From DATATJ01 sp963789075 (GTDB lineage: Bacteria; Acidobacteriota; Vicinamibacteria; Vicinamibacterales; CAVVIG01): 64,000 nt of DNA. Positions 19,186 to 28,171 of this stretch are shown here, in pieces (position 1 is the first letter of the stretch; each line of letters starts with the position of its first letter). The position numbers were made by a program, and so were the translations under genes. Below the pieces are notes generated by a model. That model was not told the DNA's origin, searched no databases, and saw only the letters and a program-made list of their open reading frames with translations. The DNA is taken from the NCBI GenBank assembly GCA_963789075.1, contig CAWBJQ010000014.1, positions 1,309,031 to 1,373,030 on the forward strand. Reading direction: 5' to 3'.

Positions 19186-19665
19186 TTACGGTTCGTGTGC
19201 GGCGCGGATCGAGTCGAGCAGCCGGATGAAGGCCTTGCGCTGCGGCGCGGTCAAGCCCTTCAGCACCTCGTCGTCCAGGTTGGCCAACTCGCGATCGAGG
19301 GCCGCGAGCAGCGACAGTCCCGGCGGCGTGATCCGGCACAAATGCTGGCGGCGGTCGTGCGGGCAGTGCTCCCGCCGGACCAGCGTTTTGGCTTCGAGGC
19401 GATCGAGCAGGCGCGTGACGCCTGGCGTCTGCTCGACCATCCGGTTTCCCACCTCCAGCGTCGGCAGCCCGGCGGCGCCGGCGCCGCGCAGGATGCGCAG
19501 CACGTTGAACTGCTGGAGCGTGATGCCGTGCGGTTCGATGCGGGCGGCCAGCTGGCGGCGCACCAGATCGGTGGTCCGCAGCAATCCGACGATCGCCTCG
19601 TGCCCCGGCGATTGAAATGGGCGGCGCTGCTGGAGCTCGCGTTGAAGCTGGCTGCTTCGTGCCAC
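19186..19665 (-). CDS. MarR-family transcriptional regulator
   Basis: Winged helix-turn-helix repressor. Blocks: LRTTDLVRRQLAARIEPHGI, TLQQFNVLRILRGAG, the HTH TLEVGNRMVEQTPGVTRLLD, then the wing LVRREHCPHDRRQHLCRIT. The frame is open from TTG 19701, but TTGACC at 19696-19701 and TAGACT at 19673-19678 (17-bp spacer) look like the promoter. GTG 19665 is therefore preferred as a leaderless start. It is followed by yceI. The ligand cannot be read from sequence. Confidence 0.85.
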   Translation of the reverse strand: MARSSQLQRELQQRRPFQSPGHEAIVGLLRTTDLVRRQLAARIEPHGITLQQFNVLRILRGAGAAGLPTLEVGNRMVEQTPGVTRLLDRLEAKTLVRREHCPHDRRQHLCRITPPGLSLLAALDRELANLDDEVLKGLTAPQRKAFIRLLDSIRAAHEP

Positions 19666-19672
19666 GTGCAAT

Positions 19673-19701
19673 AGTCTATATATTAACAGATGACTGGTCA
19701 A
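19673..19701 (-). promoter_or_regulatory. Promoter of marR-yceI
   Basis: On the minus strand TTGACC (-35), a 17-bp spacer and TAGACT (-10). The AT-rich spacer (gttaatata) is flanked by agtc and gact and may be the autoregulatory operator. The predicted start of transcription lies at about 19666, next to GTG 19665. Confidence 0.5.
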
Positions 19702-19743
19702 GTATTATTCGTGGCCCGATTAGCGGCTCGACCAGGGCGACGC

Positions 19744-21111
19744 TCAGGCCGGATATCGCGTGCCGATCGCGTGCGCATCGATCCAGACGGGTCCGCGGCG
19801 GATCGCGTCGCACCGGCGCTGGCCGGTCCAGTGCCAGGACGCGTCCAGCAGTTGGACTTGCACGCGGTCGCCGCGGCGTGCGAGGGGCGGACCCACCGGC
19901 GTGCCGACCGGCACGGCGGCGGCTCTCGCGCAGGCCGGCGCCGATCCGTCCGAATCCACATATGCCATCGTCTGTTCGACGACCACGGGCCGGTAAAACG
20001 CGTCCTCGGTCGCAATCGCGTTGAAGAAGGCCGTGAGATACCGGTTGATGATCTGCCGGCCGTGCGGGTCGACGCCCGAGTTGCGCAGCGCGGCGAACGC
20101 CTCGTCGCGGTGACGCATGAAGCGCCGTCGCGCGGCATCGAGGTCTCTGCGTGTGAACAGGCTGCGGGTGTGCTGCAGCTGGCTCACCACTTCGACCTCC
20201 GGTCGCGACTTCGACGCCGAGAAGTCCTCGTTGAGCACGCTGGCGAACCAGGTGTGGCTGCCGGTCACCATCCCGGCGAGATCGAAATCGTAGATGAGCA
20301 CCGCGTCGCGTCCATCGTCCCGAGCGAACGCGAGGATGTTCCACAGCGGTTTGCCGGCGTCGCAGCGGTACGTGTCGCCTTGCGTGAATCGGAGGCACCA
20401 GTCGAAGTTGCCGATCATCGCTTCGGCGAATGCGAGAGTCACGGTATCGGCGACCGTGAGATCCGTGTCCGCCGATCCGAAGCGCTCCATCGGAATCTCG
20501 TCGCCGGTGTTCAGCCGCTTGCGGGCCTCGTTCACCTCTTCCAGCAGCATCGCGTTGCGCACGAGCGGCGGCTGGTGCGCCGACGCGTATTCATAGGTGA
20601 TGCGGGCGGGCCGCGCCAGAAGGGTGGGCACGCCCATGACGCGGAGCAGGCGATAGACGAATGCCTCGCGCAGCGGCGCCTGTTCGTTGGCGAGCCGGCC
20701 GAACTTCGGCGTGAGTTGTTCGCCAGGCGCTTCGCCGCAGTGCGTGCCGATCTTGACGCCCGACATTTTGCCGAAGATTGAGTCTTCGCGTGTCGAGCCA
20801 GGCGCAAAGCGCAGTTTCAGCTTGGGAAAGGTGCACTCCGTGTCCTGCTTGCTGGTGTTTCCGCGCACCGAGATGCTGACGCCGGGTATCTGGATCTCCT
20901 GGCCGTCCGGTCCGACATACGCGATCGATCCGTCGACCGCGTATTCGGCATCCTGCGCCGACTGCGCAAACAGATCGTCGAACGGGGCGCGGATGCGCAG
21001 CGATAGCGGGCGCTCGCTCGAGAACAACGAGGGCGCCGGAGCGGCGTGAGGAATGGCGAACGCCGAGGCGGCGAGCATCGTTGCAACGAACACGGGCGCC
21101 ACGAAACGCAT
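19744..21111 (-). CDS. Exported CotH-like protein with C-terminal SH3-like segment
   Basis: About 455 residues with a signal peptide (MRFVAPVFVATMLAASAFA). GVSISVRGNTSKQDTECTF, KLKLRF, AMIGNFDWCLRF and AVLIYDFDLAGMV follow the order seen in CotH-type atypical kinases (RGN, K-rich strand, then a YDFD-like metal motif). The similarity is from memory and only moderate. The last 60 residues (GTPVGPPLARRGDRVQVQLL, VWIDAHAIG) look like a bacterial SH3 domain. ATG 21111 is chosen because the signal peptide starts there. Function unknown. Confidence 0.5.
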   Translation of the reverse strand: MRFVAPVFVATMLAASAFAIPHAAPAPSLFSSERPLSLRIRAPFDDLFAQSAQDAEYAVDGSIAYVGPDGQEIQIPGVSISVRGNTSKQDTECTFPKLKLRFAPGSTREDSIFGKMSGVKIGTHCGEAPGEQLTPKFGRLANEQAPLREAFVYRLLRVMGVPTLLARPARITYEYASAHQPPLVRNAMLLEEVNEARKRLNTGDEIPMERFGSADTDLTVADTVTLAFAEAMIGNFDWCLRFTQGDTYRCDAGKPLWNILAFARDDGRDAVLIYDFDLAGMVTGSHTWFASVLNEDFSASKSRPEVEVVSQLQHTRSLFTRRDLDAARRRFMRHRDEAFAALRNSGVDPHGRQIINRYLTAFFNAIATEDAFYRPVVVEQTMAYVDSDGSAPACARAAAVPVGTPVGPPLARRGDRVQVQLLDASWHWTGQRRCDAIRRGPVWIDAHAIGTRYPA

Positions 21112-21188
21112 CGTGAACACCCATCCAAGAGTCCGGCCAAGATCGAACCGACGAGCTGACGAGGTCGCTCATCAGTGCCACAGCCGCC

Positions 21189-24100
21189 TTACTGGAAGCT
21201 TTTTTTCACCGGCGGCGCGATCGGCGCCGGCCGGGCCGGCCAGCTGCCCTGCTTCATTAGATCGGCCTGAACGGCGGGTGCCTCGCTCTGGATGACGTGG
21301 TTGAGGGCCGCGACGCCGCTGGTTACGTCGTCGAAGACCCAGTCGATCTGGCGTTTTTGATCCGCCGTCGGCAAGCCGGAGTAGCCTTCGATCGATCGCG
21401 ACAGGCTGGACGCCGTGTTCGCCTGCGTGCTGAGGTCGGACTGAATCTGCGACAGATGATCGGCGAGCGCGTCGAGCGTCGTGACGGGCTTCGCGACCTC
21501 CTGCTTCATCGTTTCGGTCTGCGCCACGAGGATGCGCGCCGCTTTCCGTGCGGCCGCCAGCGTTTTCTGCACGTCGTAGAGATCGGCGAGCGCAGCCTGG
21601 CGTGCGCGCCGGTCGGCGTCGGAAAACGCGATCCGCGGATCGCCCTCAACGGTCACGACGCCGGTCAAGTTTCGGCCGTCCGCTTTGATGCTCACATTAT
21701 AGGAACCAGGCAGCACGGTCGGGCCGCTTGGTGAGCCGCCAAATCCGCCGGCAGCCGCCGGCGATTCGCGATCGCCATCCGCCAGCGGAGGATCCATCCG
21801 CAGATCCCAGCTGGCGCGATTCAGCCCGCGGCGTGCCGGGCCGGTGAGCGTCCGGACCAGTGTGCCGCTCGCATCGCGAACGGTGATGTCGGCGTTGCCG
21901 CTCCCGGCGTCGCGCAGATAGTAGAAGAGCACCGCACCGAAATCCGGATTAGGCGCGAAGTACTGACCGGCGCCGTACCACGCCTGCGGGTTGTAGATGC
22001 TGAGCAGCCGGGCGTGCGCCGGCGGTACGAGAAAGCCGTCCGATTTGATCGCGTCTGGCGTCAGCGCCTCAATGGGCGCGATGTCGTCCAGCACCCAGAT
22101 GCCGCGCCCATGCGTGCCGAGGACGAGCGCGTTGTCTCGCGGATGGATCAGCAGATCGTCCACGGGGACGTTCGGCAGGTTGGCGCTGAACGGCGTCCAG
22201 CTGGCGCCGCCGTCGGTCGACACGTGAAGGCCCCGCTCATGGCCGAGGAACAGCAGCCGCGGATTCTTTGGATCTTCGCGCAGCCGGTGGATCGACGTCT
22301 GCGGCAGGTTCGCGGCGATCGACTTCCACGTCTGGCCGAGGTCGTCGCTGACGAACACGAGCGGGCGGTAATCGTCGTTGTAGTGGTTGTCGAACGTCGC
22401 ATACACGCGCGCCGCTGCGTGCCGCGACGCCAGCAGGCTGCTGACGTACGCATTCGCCGGCAGGCCCGACACGCGCGCCGTGATGTCGCTCCACGTCTTG
22501 CCGCCGTCCCGCGTCACGTGCACGCGTCCATCGTCGCTGCCCGTGTAGAGCAGCTTCGGATCGAGCGGCGATTCGGCGATCGTCGTCAGCGTCGAGTACG
22601 AGGTGACGCCGTCGTGTCGCGAGAGCGCGCCCGGCCCGACGCGCGCCCCCATCATCTCGAGCGTGTCGCGATCGACGTGCGCCGTCAGGTCGCCGCTGAT
22701 GGCGTTCCACGTGACCCCGCGATCCGCGGAGCGAAAGAGCACGTTCGAGCCCATGTAGAGCACCTTGGGATCGAAGCTCGACATCACGATCGGCGTGTCC
22801 CAGTTCCAGCGCTCGCGCTCTGCGTCGGCGGTTGGCTCGCCTCCCGGCGTCCGCGCGGTTGCGCGGGCGGGCCGCTGCGTGACCGGCGCAATCACCTGCC
22901 GCTCGAAGGTCCTCAGATCCACGCGGTTGGCGTGGCCATCCTGCGATTCGATCACGACGCTGTGCGGATCGGTCGGGTCGATGCGTGCGTAGAAGCCGTC
23001 GCCGCTGCCGATGTTGAACGCGTCGTGATTGGAAATCCCTGTGCGATTGCGCGTGGCGCTCGGGACGCACCAGTGGCCGTTGTCCTGCAGCCCGCCGCAG
23101 ACCGTGAATGGATCCGCCATGTCGGCGCTGATCTCGTAGAACTGGCCGATCGGCAGGTTGTCGCGGAACTCCCACGTCGCGCCGCGATCCCACGAGATCG
23201 ACACGCCGCCGTCGCCGCCGACCAGCAGATGATTCGTGTCGTCGGGGTCGATCCACAGCGCGTGATCTTCGGAGTGGACCGTGCTGAAGACCTCCTTGAA
23301 ATCGCGCCCGCCGTCGTCCGAGATGTAGAAGCCGCGGTTCGACCCGAGCAGGTAGACGCGGCTCTTGTCCTTGGGATCGATCCGGATCTGGCTGTAATAG
23401 ATCGGCCGCGGATTCAGCGTGCCGAGCTGCGTCCAGGTGTCGCCGCGATCGGTGCTGCGATACACGCCGCTGTCGCGCCCCGCGGCTTCGACGACCGCGT
23501 AGACGATGCGGCCGTCGCCGTGAAAGAGGTCGAGGCCGATGCGTCCCTTGTCGCCCTTCGGCAGGCCGGTGGCCAGCTTCGTCCACGTCGCGCCGCCATC
23601 GGTGCGTCCGGTAGATGTTGCTGCCCGGGCCGCCGCCGTTGAAGCCCCACGCCTTCCGCTGGCGCTGATACGTCGCCGCGAACAGCGTCTCCGGATCCTG
23701 CGGATCCATGACGATGTCGGTGGCACCGGTGTTGTCGTCGACGAACAGCACGTTGTGCCAGGTCCGGCCGCCATCGGTCGTTTTGAACACGCCCCGCTCG
23801 GCGTTCGAGCCCCACAGATGGCCGACCGCCGCGACATACACGATGTCCGGATTGCTGGGATGAATGACGATGCGGCCGATGTGCCGCGTCTCGTTGAGTC
23901 CGACGTGCGTCCACGTGCGGCCGGCGTCGATCGATTTGTAGACGCCGTCGCCCCACGACGAGCTCTGCCGGTTGTTGGCTTCGCCCGTGCCCGCCCAGAC
24001 GACGTTCGGGTTCGACGGCGCCACCGCGAGGTCGCCGATCGACATCATCGCGTCCACGCGGTCGAAGACCGGCGTCCACGACGTGCCCTGATTCGTGCTC

Positions 24101-24342
24101 TTGAAGATCCCGCCGCTCGCCGTGCCGACGTAGATCGTGTCGGGTGCGCCCGGCACGCGGGCGACCGCGAAATCGTCGACGCGGCCTCCGGTGTTCGCCG
24201 GACCGATGCTGCGAAATCTGAGCGTTGACATGAGCGATGGATCGAGGGCCGCGCGCGGCTGCGCGCGAACCGCCAGCGATACGGCGCCAACCGCCGCGAG
24301 GGAGAGCATGATCGGCACGATCGGCGAACGGAGGGGACGCAT
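21189..24342 (-). CDS. Sortilin/VPS10-like Asp-box beta-propeller protein, frameshifted
   Basis: About 1050 residues, exported. Signal peptide (MRPLRSPIVPIMLSLAAVG), two propellers rich in Asp-box motifs (STNQGTSW, SIDAGRTW, TTDGGRTW, STDRGDTW, SADRGVTW, STDGGASW) and a C-terminal Ig-like plus helical region. This is the 'glycosyl hydrolase, BNR/VPS10 domain' family common in Acidobacteria; hydrolase activity is not established. One extra base near 23608 ('cggacgcaccgatgg' for RTTDGG) shifts the frame. ATG 24342 follows aggagtt. It is divergent from the metallo-beta-lactamase gene. Confidence 0.8.
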
Positions 24343-24422
24343 GCGCAACTCCTGGAGAATGCGGACGAGCACGCCGCATTCTAATGGATCGGCTGAGCCC
24401 GCGAAGCGCTCGCTCAGGCTTG

Positions 24423-24428
24423 TATAAT
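24423..24428 (+). promoter_or_regulatory. Perfect -10 hexamer TATAAT
   Basis: Lies 13 bp before ATG 24441, which leaves a leader of only about six bases. No convincing -35 at 17 bp. An imperfect ctgagc/gctcag hairpin lies just upstream. Confidence 0.45.
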
Positions 24429-24440
24429 CGCGAGCAGATC

Positions 24441-25451
24441 ATGAAACCGTGTGCGGTTGTCGTTGCATGCGCGTTCGTCGTGGCGCTCGCCGCCGTTGGC
24501 GCGGCGGCGCGGGAGACGCTCGACATCTACTTCATCGACGTGGAAGGCGGGCAGTCCACGCTGATCGCGACGCCGGCCGGGGAGTCGCTGCTGATAGACG
24601 CTGGCTACAGCGGCTTCGGCGACCGCGATGCGACGCGCGTGATGGACGCGGCGCGCGATGCCGGACTGACGCGCATCGACACGCTCCTGATCACTCATTT
24701 CCACGGCGACCACGACGGTGGCGTTCCCGCGCTGGCGCGCCGGATCCCCATCCATACGTTCGTGGACTACGGCAGCCCTGTCGAAACGGCCGAATCGACG
24801 ATCGTGCCGTACCAAGCCTACGCGGCGGTGCGGGCCAAGGGCGTGCACGCGCAGCCGAAACCGGGCGAGCGTCTTCCGCTCGCGGGCGTCGTCGTGGACG
24901 TCGTGACCGCGGGCGGCGCCCGGCTGTCGAAGCCGCTCAGCGGAGCGGGCCAGCCGAACCCCGCCTGCGCGTCGTTCGAGCCGCGCGCCGACGATCCGTC
25001 GGAGAACGCGCGCTCGCTGGGCGTCCGCGTCAGTTTCGGCGCGTTCCGCTTTCTCGATCTTGGCGATCTGAACTGGAATCCGCTCGGCCGTCTGGCCTGT
25101 CCCGACAATCTCGTCGGACCGGTGGATCTCTACCTCGTGCCGCACCACGCGAACTCAGATTCGAACGTCCCTGCGTTTCTCGCCGCCGTCCGCCCGCGCG
25201 TCATCGTCAGCAACAACGGTGCGGAGAAAGGGGGCGCGGCCGACGCGTTGGCGTCGCTGCACAGGCTCGGCGTCGACGTGTGGCAACTGCACGCGTCGCG
25301 TGCGGAAGGCGCGCAGAACTCGAACGCGGCGCTGATTGCCAACGTCGATGACGGCGCGACCAGCCACTGGATCAAGGTGAGCGCGAGCGCGGACGGCAGC
25401 TTCACCGTCACGAATCATCGGACCGGCGCGACCAAGGCGTACACGAAATAG
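24441..25451 (+). CDS. Exported metallo-beta-lactamase-fold hydrolase (ComEC C-domain-like)
   Basis: 336 residues with a signal peptide (MKPCAVVVACAFVVALAAVGAAA). The metal-binding motif THFHGDHDGG is intact. FIDVEGGQSTLI, LLIDAGYSG, FLDLGDLNW and LYLVPHHANSD match the ComEC/Rec2-type MBL family rather than class B lactamases. A nuclease or phosphodiesterase role in the envelope is likely, but the substrate is unknown. A TATAAT lies at 24423-24428. The gene stands alone before the tRNA-Met-like sequence. Confidence 0.8.
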   Translation: MKPCAVVVACAFVVALAAVGAAARETLDIYFIDVEGGQSTLIATPAGESLLIDAGYSGFGDRDATRVMDAARDAGLTRIDTLLITHFHGDHDGGVPALARRIPIHTFVDYGSPVETAESTIVPYQAYAAVRAKGVHAQPKPGERLPLAGVVVDVVTAGGARLSKPLSGAGQPNPACASFEPRADDPSENARSLGVRVSFGAFRFLDLGDLNWNPLGRLACPDNLVGPVDLYLVPHHANSDSNVPAFLAAVRPRVIVSNNGAEKGGAADALASLHRLGVDVWQLHASRAEGAQNSNAALIANVDDGATSHWIKVSASADGSFTVTNHRTGATKAYTK

Positions 25452-25517
25452 CCACCGCTGATTGGGTGTCCACGATGGCTGGGCGACCGTGCACCGTCGG
25501 AACCAAGCGGCATTTAG

Positions 25518-25591
25518 AACGGAGTCGGCAGGTTCGGTAGCCCGTTGGGCTCATAACCCAAAGGTCGCGGGTTCAAATCGCGCCCCCCGCA
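25518..25591 (+). tRNA. tRNA-Met (CAT)-like gene, acceptor stem degenerate
   Basis: From 25531 the sequence follows initiator tRNA-Met closely: D-loop ggttcggta, anticodon arm ttggg-ctcataa-cccaa with anticodon CAT, variable aggtc, T-loop ttcaaat, and a 3' end ccccccgca without encoded CCA. The 5' seven bases (aacggag) pair with only three of seven positions of the 3' strand, and the T stem has one G-G mismatch. It may be a degenerate gene or the 3' part of a tRNA left by an integration event. Confidence 0.5.
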
Positions 25592-25673
25592 ATTCCCTCC
25601 AGTAGAAGATCAATCGTTACGACAGTTGCAGCGCCGGGATCTCCTCTGCTTTATCTCTTGTGCTTCGAGCGCG

Positions 25674-26120
25674 CTAACCGTAGGTGAGCTCGGTGCTCTG
25701 CCCGACCTCGATAATGTATCCGTCAGGATCCCGGATGTAGCAGCGCGTCTCGCCGTACTTGGGGATCGGCTCCGTGATGAACTCGGCTCCTCGGCTTTTC
25801 CACAATTCATAGCACGCATGAATATCCGCAACGCGGAAATTCATAAAGCTGTTGATGTGATTCGGGTCGGGGACGCTCAGCGTTACCGTCGGCTTATCCG
25901 GGGTCGGCCCGCCCCCAACGTTCAGAATCATCCAGATATTCGCAAGCTGAAGGTACCCAGGCGCGTTGCCGTCACCCAGGCTCAGAATGCGAGCGCCGAA
26001 GACCTTTTCGTAGTAGCGAGCCGATCGCTCGATGTCGGCGACGGTGAGAAAATGCGCGATGCTGATCCCCTCTCGCGGGGGCATCTCATAGCTCTTTTGT
26101 TCGATTTGTACGCTGCTCAT
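25674..26120 (-). CDS. VOC-family (glyoxalase/bleomycin resistance-like) protein
   Basis: 148 residues with two beta-alpha-beta-beta-beta modules. HFLTVADIERSARYYEKVFG starts the fold, and FMNFRVADIHACYELWKSRG and CYIRDPDGYIIEVGQS give the second metal-side strand. VOC proteins bind a metal and act as dioxygenases, lyases or resistance proteins; the substrate is unknown. The frame continues upstream to 26330 with signal-like residues, but ATG 26120 starts the conserved region. Base composition is less GC-rich than its neighbours. Confidence 0.8.
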   Translation of the reverse strand: MSSVQIEQKSYEMPPREGISIAHFLTVADIERSARYYEKVFGARILSLGDGNAPGYLQLANIWMILNVGGGPTPDKPTVTLSVPDPNHINSFMNFRVADIHACYELWKSRGAEFITEPIPKYGETRCYIRDPDGYIIEVGQSTELTYG

Positions 26121-26686
26121 TGACGACTCCAATTCCGATAAACAGCTTATCCGTTGATCTGAGGGCCTCGGCGCCTCGCCACTCGGTGAGGGACGACGCG
26201 ACACCGGCGCGATCAGAACGGCAGCCAATCGTGTCCAGTTCATCGGAGCTTCCTCGCTTCGAGCGCATCGTAGCGTACGAAACGCTGCGCCTGGCGATGC
26301 GCGAGCGACACCAACATCCAAGCCGGCCACACGATTGCTGCCGCCTTGATTCGCGGAGTGGCCTAGTGGAAGGCGCTTCCGGTTAGCACATCTCTACAAG
26401 CTATCGAAAACACGCGAACGCTAGAGCGCAGCGTCGCGAGGGCGACCGACGTCAGGATCGACCCGTGACCAGCCCGGTGATCTAATTGCGCCCAATGAGA
26501 CACCTCCATCGGCACGGGAGTCGCCCGGAGCTTCCTGCAGTGCCGCGCTTCGAGACAGTCGAACCGAAGTATTCTTTCCGCGCAGACCCTTTGCCGTCGG
26601 CGACGACGCTCGCGCAGACGGACCGGTTGACGTGATCGAAGAGCTCCGCTGAGGGTTCATCGGCCATCTTTCAATAGGAGGCAGTC
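26121..26686. other. Gene-poor stretch with a tRNA-Ser-like fragment
   Basis: No convincing complete gene. At 26352-26378 the bases cgcggagtggcctagtggaa and following aggcgc resemble the 5' half (acceptor and D-arm) of a tRNA-Ser, without a matching anticodon arm. A short protein-like frame (PRFETVEPKYSFRADPLP) near 26538-26630 could be the relict of a gene. Confidence 0.35.
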
Positions 26687-27250
26687 ATGTTTGAAAAGAC
26701 TCTTGCACGCGTTCTCCGCTCCCGATTCGCCGTGGCGGCTACTGCGCTTGGAATTCTGCTCATTGCGGTTGGGAGTGGGGCAGTCGCCGCGCAGGATAAG
26801 TACACGCTGCAAGTGCCCAACGGGCTGCCGTTCTCCGATTTCAAGGGGTACGAAGACTGGCAAGTCGTCGCCGTGAGCCAGACGGACGCGCTGCTCAAGG
26901 TGATGGTCGCCAATCCGACGATGATCGCCGCTTACAAGGCCGGCATTCCGGGCAACGGCAAGCCCTTCCCCGATGGGTCAAAGATCGCGAAGATCGAGTG
27001 GAAGCCGAAGAAGAGCACGGAGGCTCCGTTCGACGTGAGGATCCCGGAAAGTTTGCAAGACGTATTTTTCATCGAGAAGGACAGCAAGCGATTCCCGGAC
27101 ACGAAAGGCTGGGCGTACGCCGTGTTTGATTACGACCGGGCATCCGACAGGTTCTCGCCCAACAAGACCGGGACGATCAATTGCGGGTTCGCGTGCCACA
27201 CACGCGTGGCGGCAAAGGACTACATCTTCACGGCTTACGGAAAGAGGTGA
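26687..27250 (+). CDS. Cytochrome P460-family protein
   Basis: 187 residues, exported: signal peptide then KYTLQVPNGLPFSDFKGYEDW, MVANPTMIAAYKAGIPGNGK, FPDGSKIAKIEW and the C-terminal haem segment. P460 proteins oxidise hydroxylamine or bind NO through a Lys-crosslinked c-haem; the physiological role here is open. The haem motif reads CGFACH, that is CX3CH rather than CX2CH. ATG 26687 follows taggaggcag. It is not obviously in an operon. Confidence 0.85.
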   Translation: MFEKTLARVLRSRFAVAATALGILLIAVGSGAVAAQDKYTLQVPNGLPFSDFKGYEDWQVVAVSQTDALLKVMVANPTMIAAYKAGIPGNGKPFPDGSKIAKIEWKPKKSTEAPFDVRIPESLQDVFFIEKDSKRFPDTKGWAYAVFDYDRASDRFSPNKTGTINCGFACHTRVAAKDYIFTAYGKR

Positions 27251-27357
27251 ACGAGGCGACGAGCGCGTGTCGCTACGCCTGTGGCAGGCGCTGATCGCGA
27301 TTGCGGGGCTGATTCGAAGCCGGCTTTTATGGCTCGGCCACTACCCTCGCCAGCTTC

Positions 27358-27675
27358 TTGAGCGAGAACGTCAGCTGGCCCAAGGCATCTGAAGGCGGGC
27401 GAGTAATCGGGAAAGAGGAGATTCGTTCCTACTGGAGCCGCCAGTGGAAAGAGTTTGATCCTAATGTTGAACCGATTGAGGTAATCGACCGCGGCGCTGG
27501 CAAGATCGATGTCCGAGTCCATCAGCTCGTGAAGAGCCTTGGTGGGGACGTGCTTTCAGATAGCGAGGTCTGGCATTTTTACACCATCGCAGAGGGTCTG
27601 ATCGAACGTATGGATATCGAAGCAAGCGAGGCAGGCTCTGAGCAGAGCGCATCCTCAGCGTTCTCCCATCACTAG
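27358..27675 (+). CDS. NTF2/SnoaL-like protein, probably N-terminally truncated
   Basis: SENVSWPKASEGGRVIGKEE, IRSYWSRQWKEFDPNVEPIEV and VWHFYTIAEGLIERMDI form the second half of a SnoaL-like cone fold. The N-terminal helices expected before SENVSW are missing in frame. The frame extends upstream (TLASFLSENV) only to a TGA near 27310. A TTG at 27358 is the only nearby start. Either the gene is truncated or a base error hides its start. Function unknown. Confidence 0.5.
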   Translation: MSENVSWPKASEGGRVIGKEEIRSYWSRQWKEFDPNVEPIEVIDRGAGKIDVRVHQLVKSLGGDVLSDSEVWHFYTIAEGLIERMDIEASEAGSEQSASSAFSHH

Positions 27676-27795
27676 GCGTAGCTGGGATCGAACGTTTCGC
27701 GACGAATGTTTGAACGCCACTCGGTCAGTTCTTGAAGTTGGACACCGATGTGAGTAGCGTCGGGTATGCGCGAGATCGGCGGCCCCGTCCAATCC

Positions 27796-28171
27796 ATGAT
27801 GCAGCCGCGGCTGATCCTGTCGGCGCTGCGAACGCGGGCTGCGAAAACGGTGTCCGCACTGCGGCGTCGGCCCGCTCTTTTCCGGCTGGAATCAGATCGA
27901 GCGCTGCGCGCACTGCGGCCTCGTCTTCGAGCCGCGTGAGGGCGACACCTGGTTCTTCACGATCATCGGCGACCGCCTGCCGGTCGCCGTCGCGATTGTG
28001 GTCGTCTACTTCAACCTCGGCGCGTTTTCGCACCTGCTCGGCGCGCTCGCCTTCGGTGCGATCGTGATCGCGTTGATCTGGACGACGCCGAACCGCTGGG
28101 GTGCGGGGATCGCGCTGCACTACCTGTCGCGTGTCTTCTGGCCCGATCCGGCGGATCCGATGCCGAAATGA
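27796..28171 (+). CDS. DUF983-family small membrane protein, frameshifted
   Basis: About 123 residues. Zinc-ribbon pairs CPHCGVGPLF and ERCAHCGLVFEPREGDTWFF are followed by two transmembrane segments (VAVAIVVVYFNLGAFSHLL and FGAIVIALIWTTP). This is exactly the DUF983 layout, whose function is unknown. The starting MMQPRLILSALR and the CPHCG segment lie in frames one base apart, with the shift near 27830. The stop at 28169-28171 lies within the antisense frame of the cytochrome gene that converges on it. Confidence 0.65.

Noticed and set aside
22014..23642. A 540-codon plus-strand frame antisense to the Asp-box protein
   Set aside because: It is Arg/Val/Ala-rich with no domain and no signal. 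The opposite strand has clear Asp-box motifs. It is a GC-driven shadow, as are long antisense frames at 3099-4061, 5636-6574 and 14026-15219.
26421..26660. Possible small genes on either strand of the gap before the P460 gene
   Set aside because: Frames are short, without ribosome sites or recognisable domains. At most a relict (PRFETVEPKYSF).
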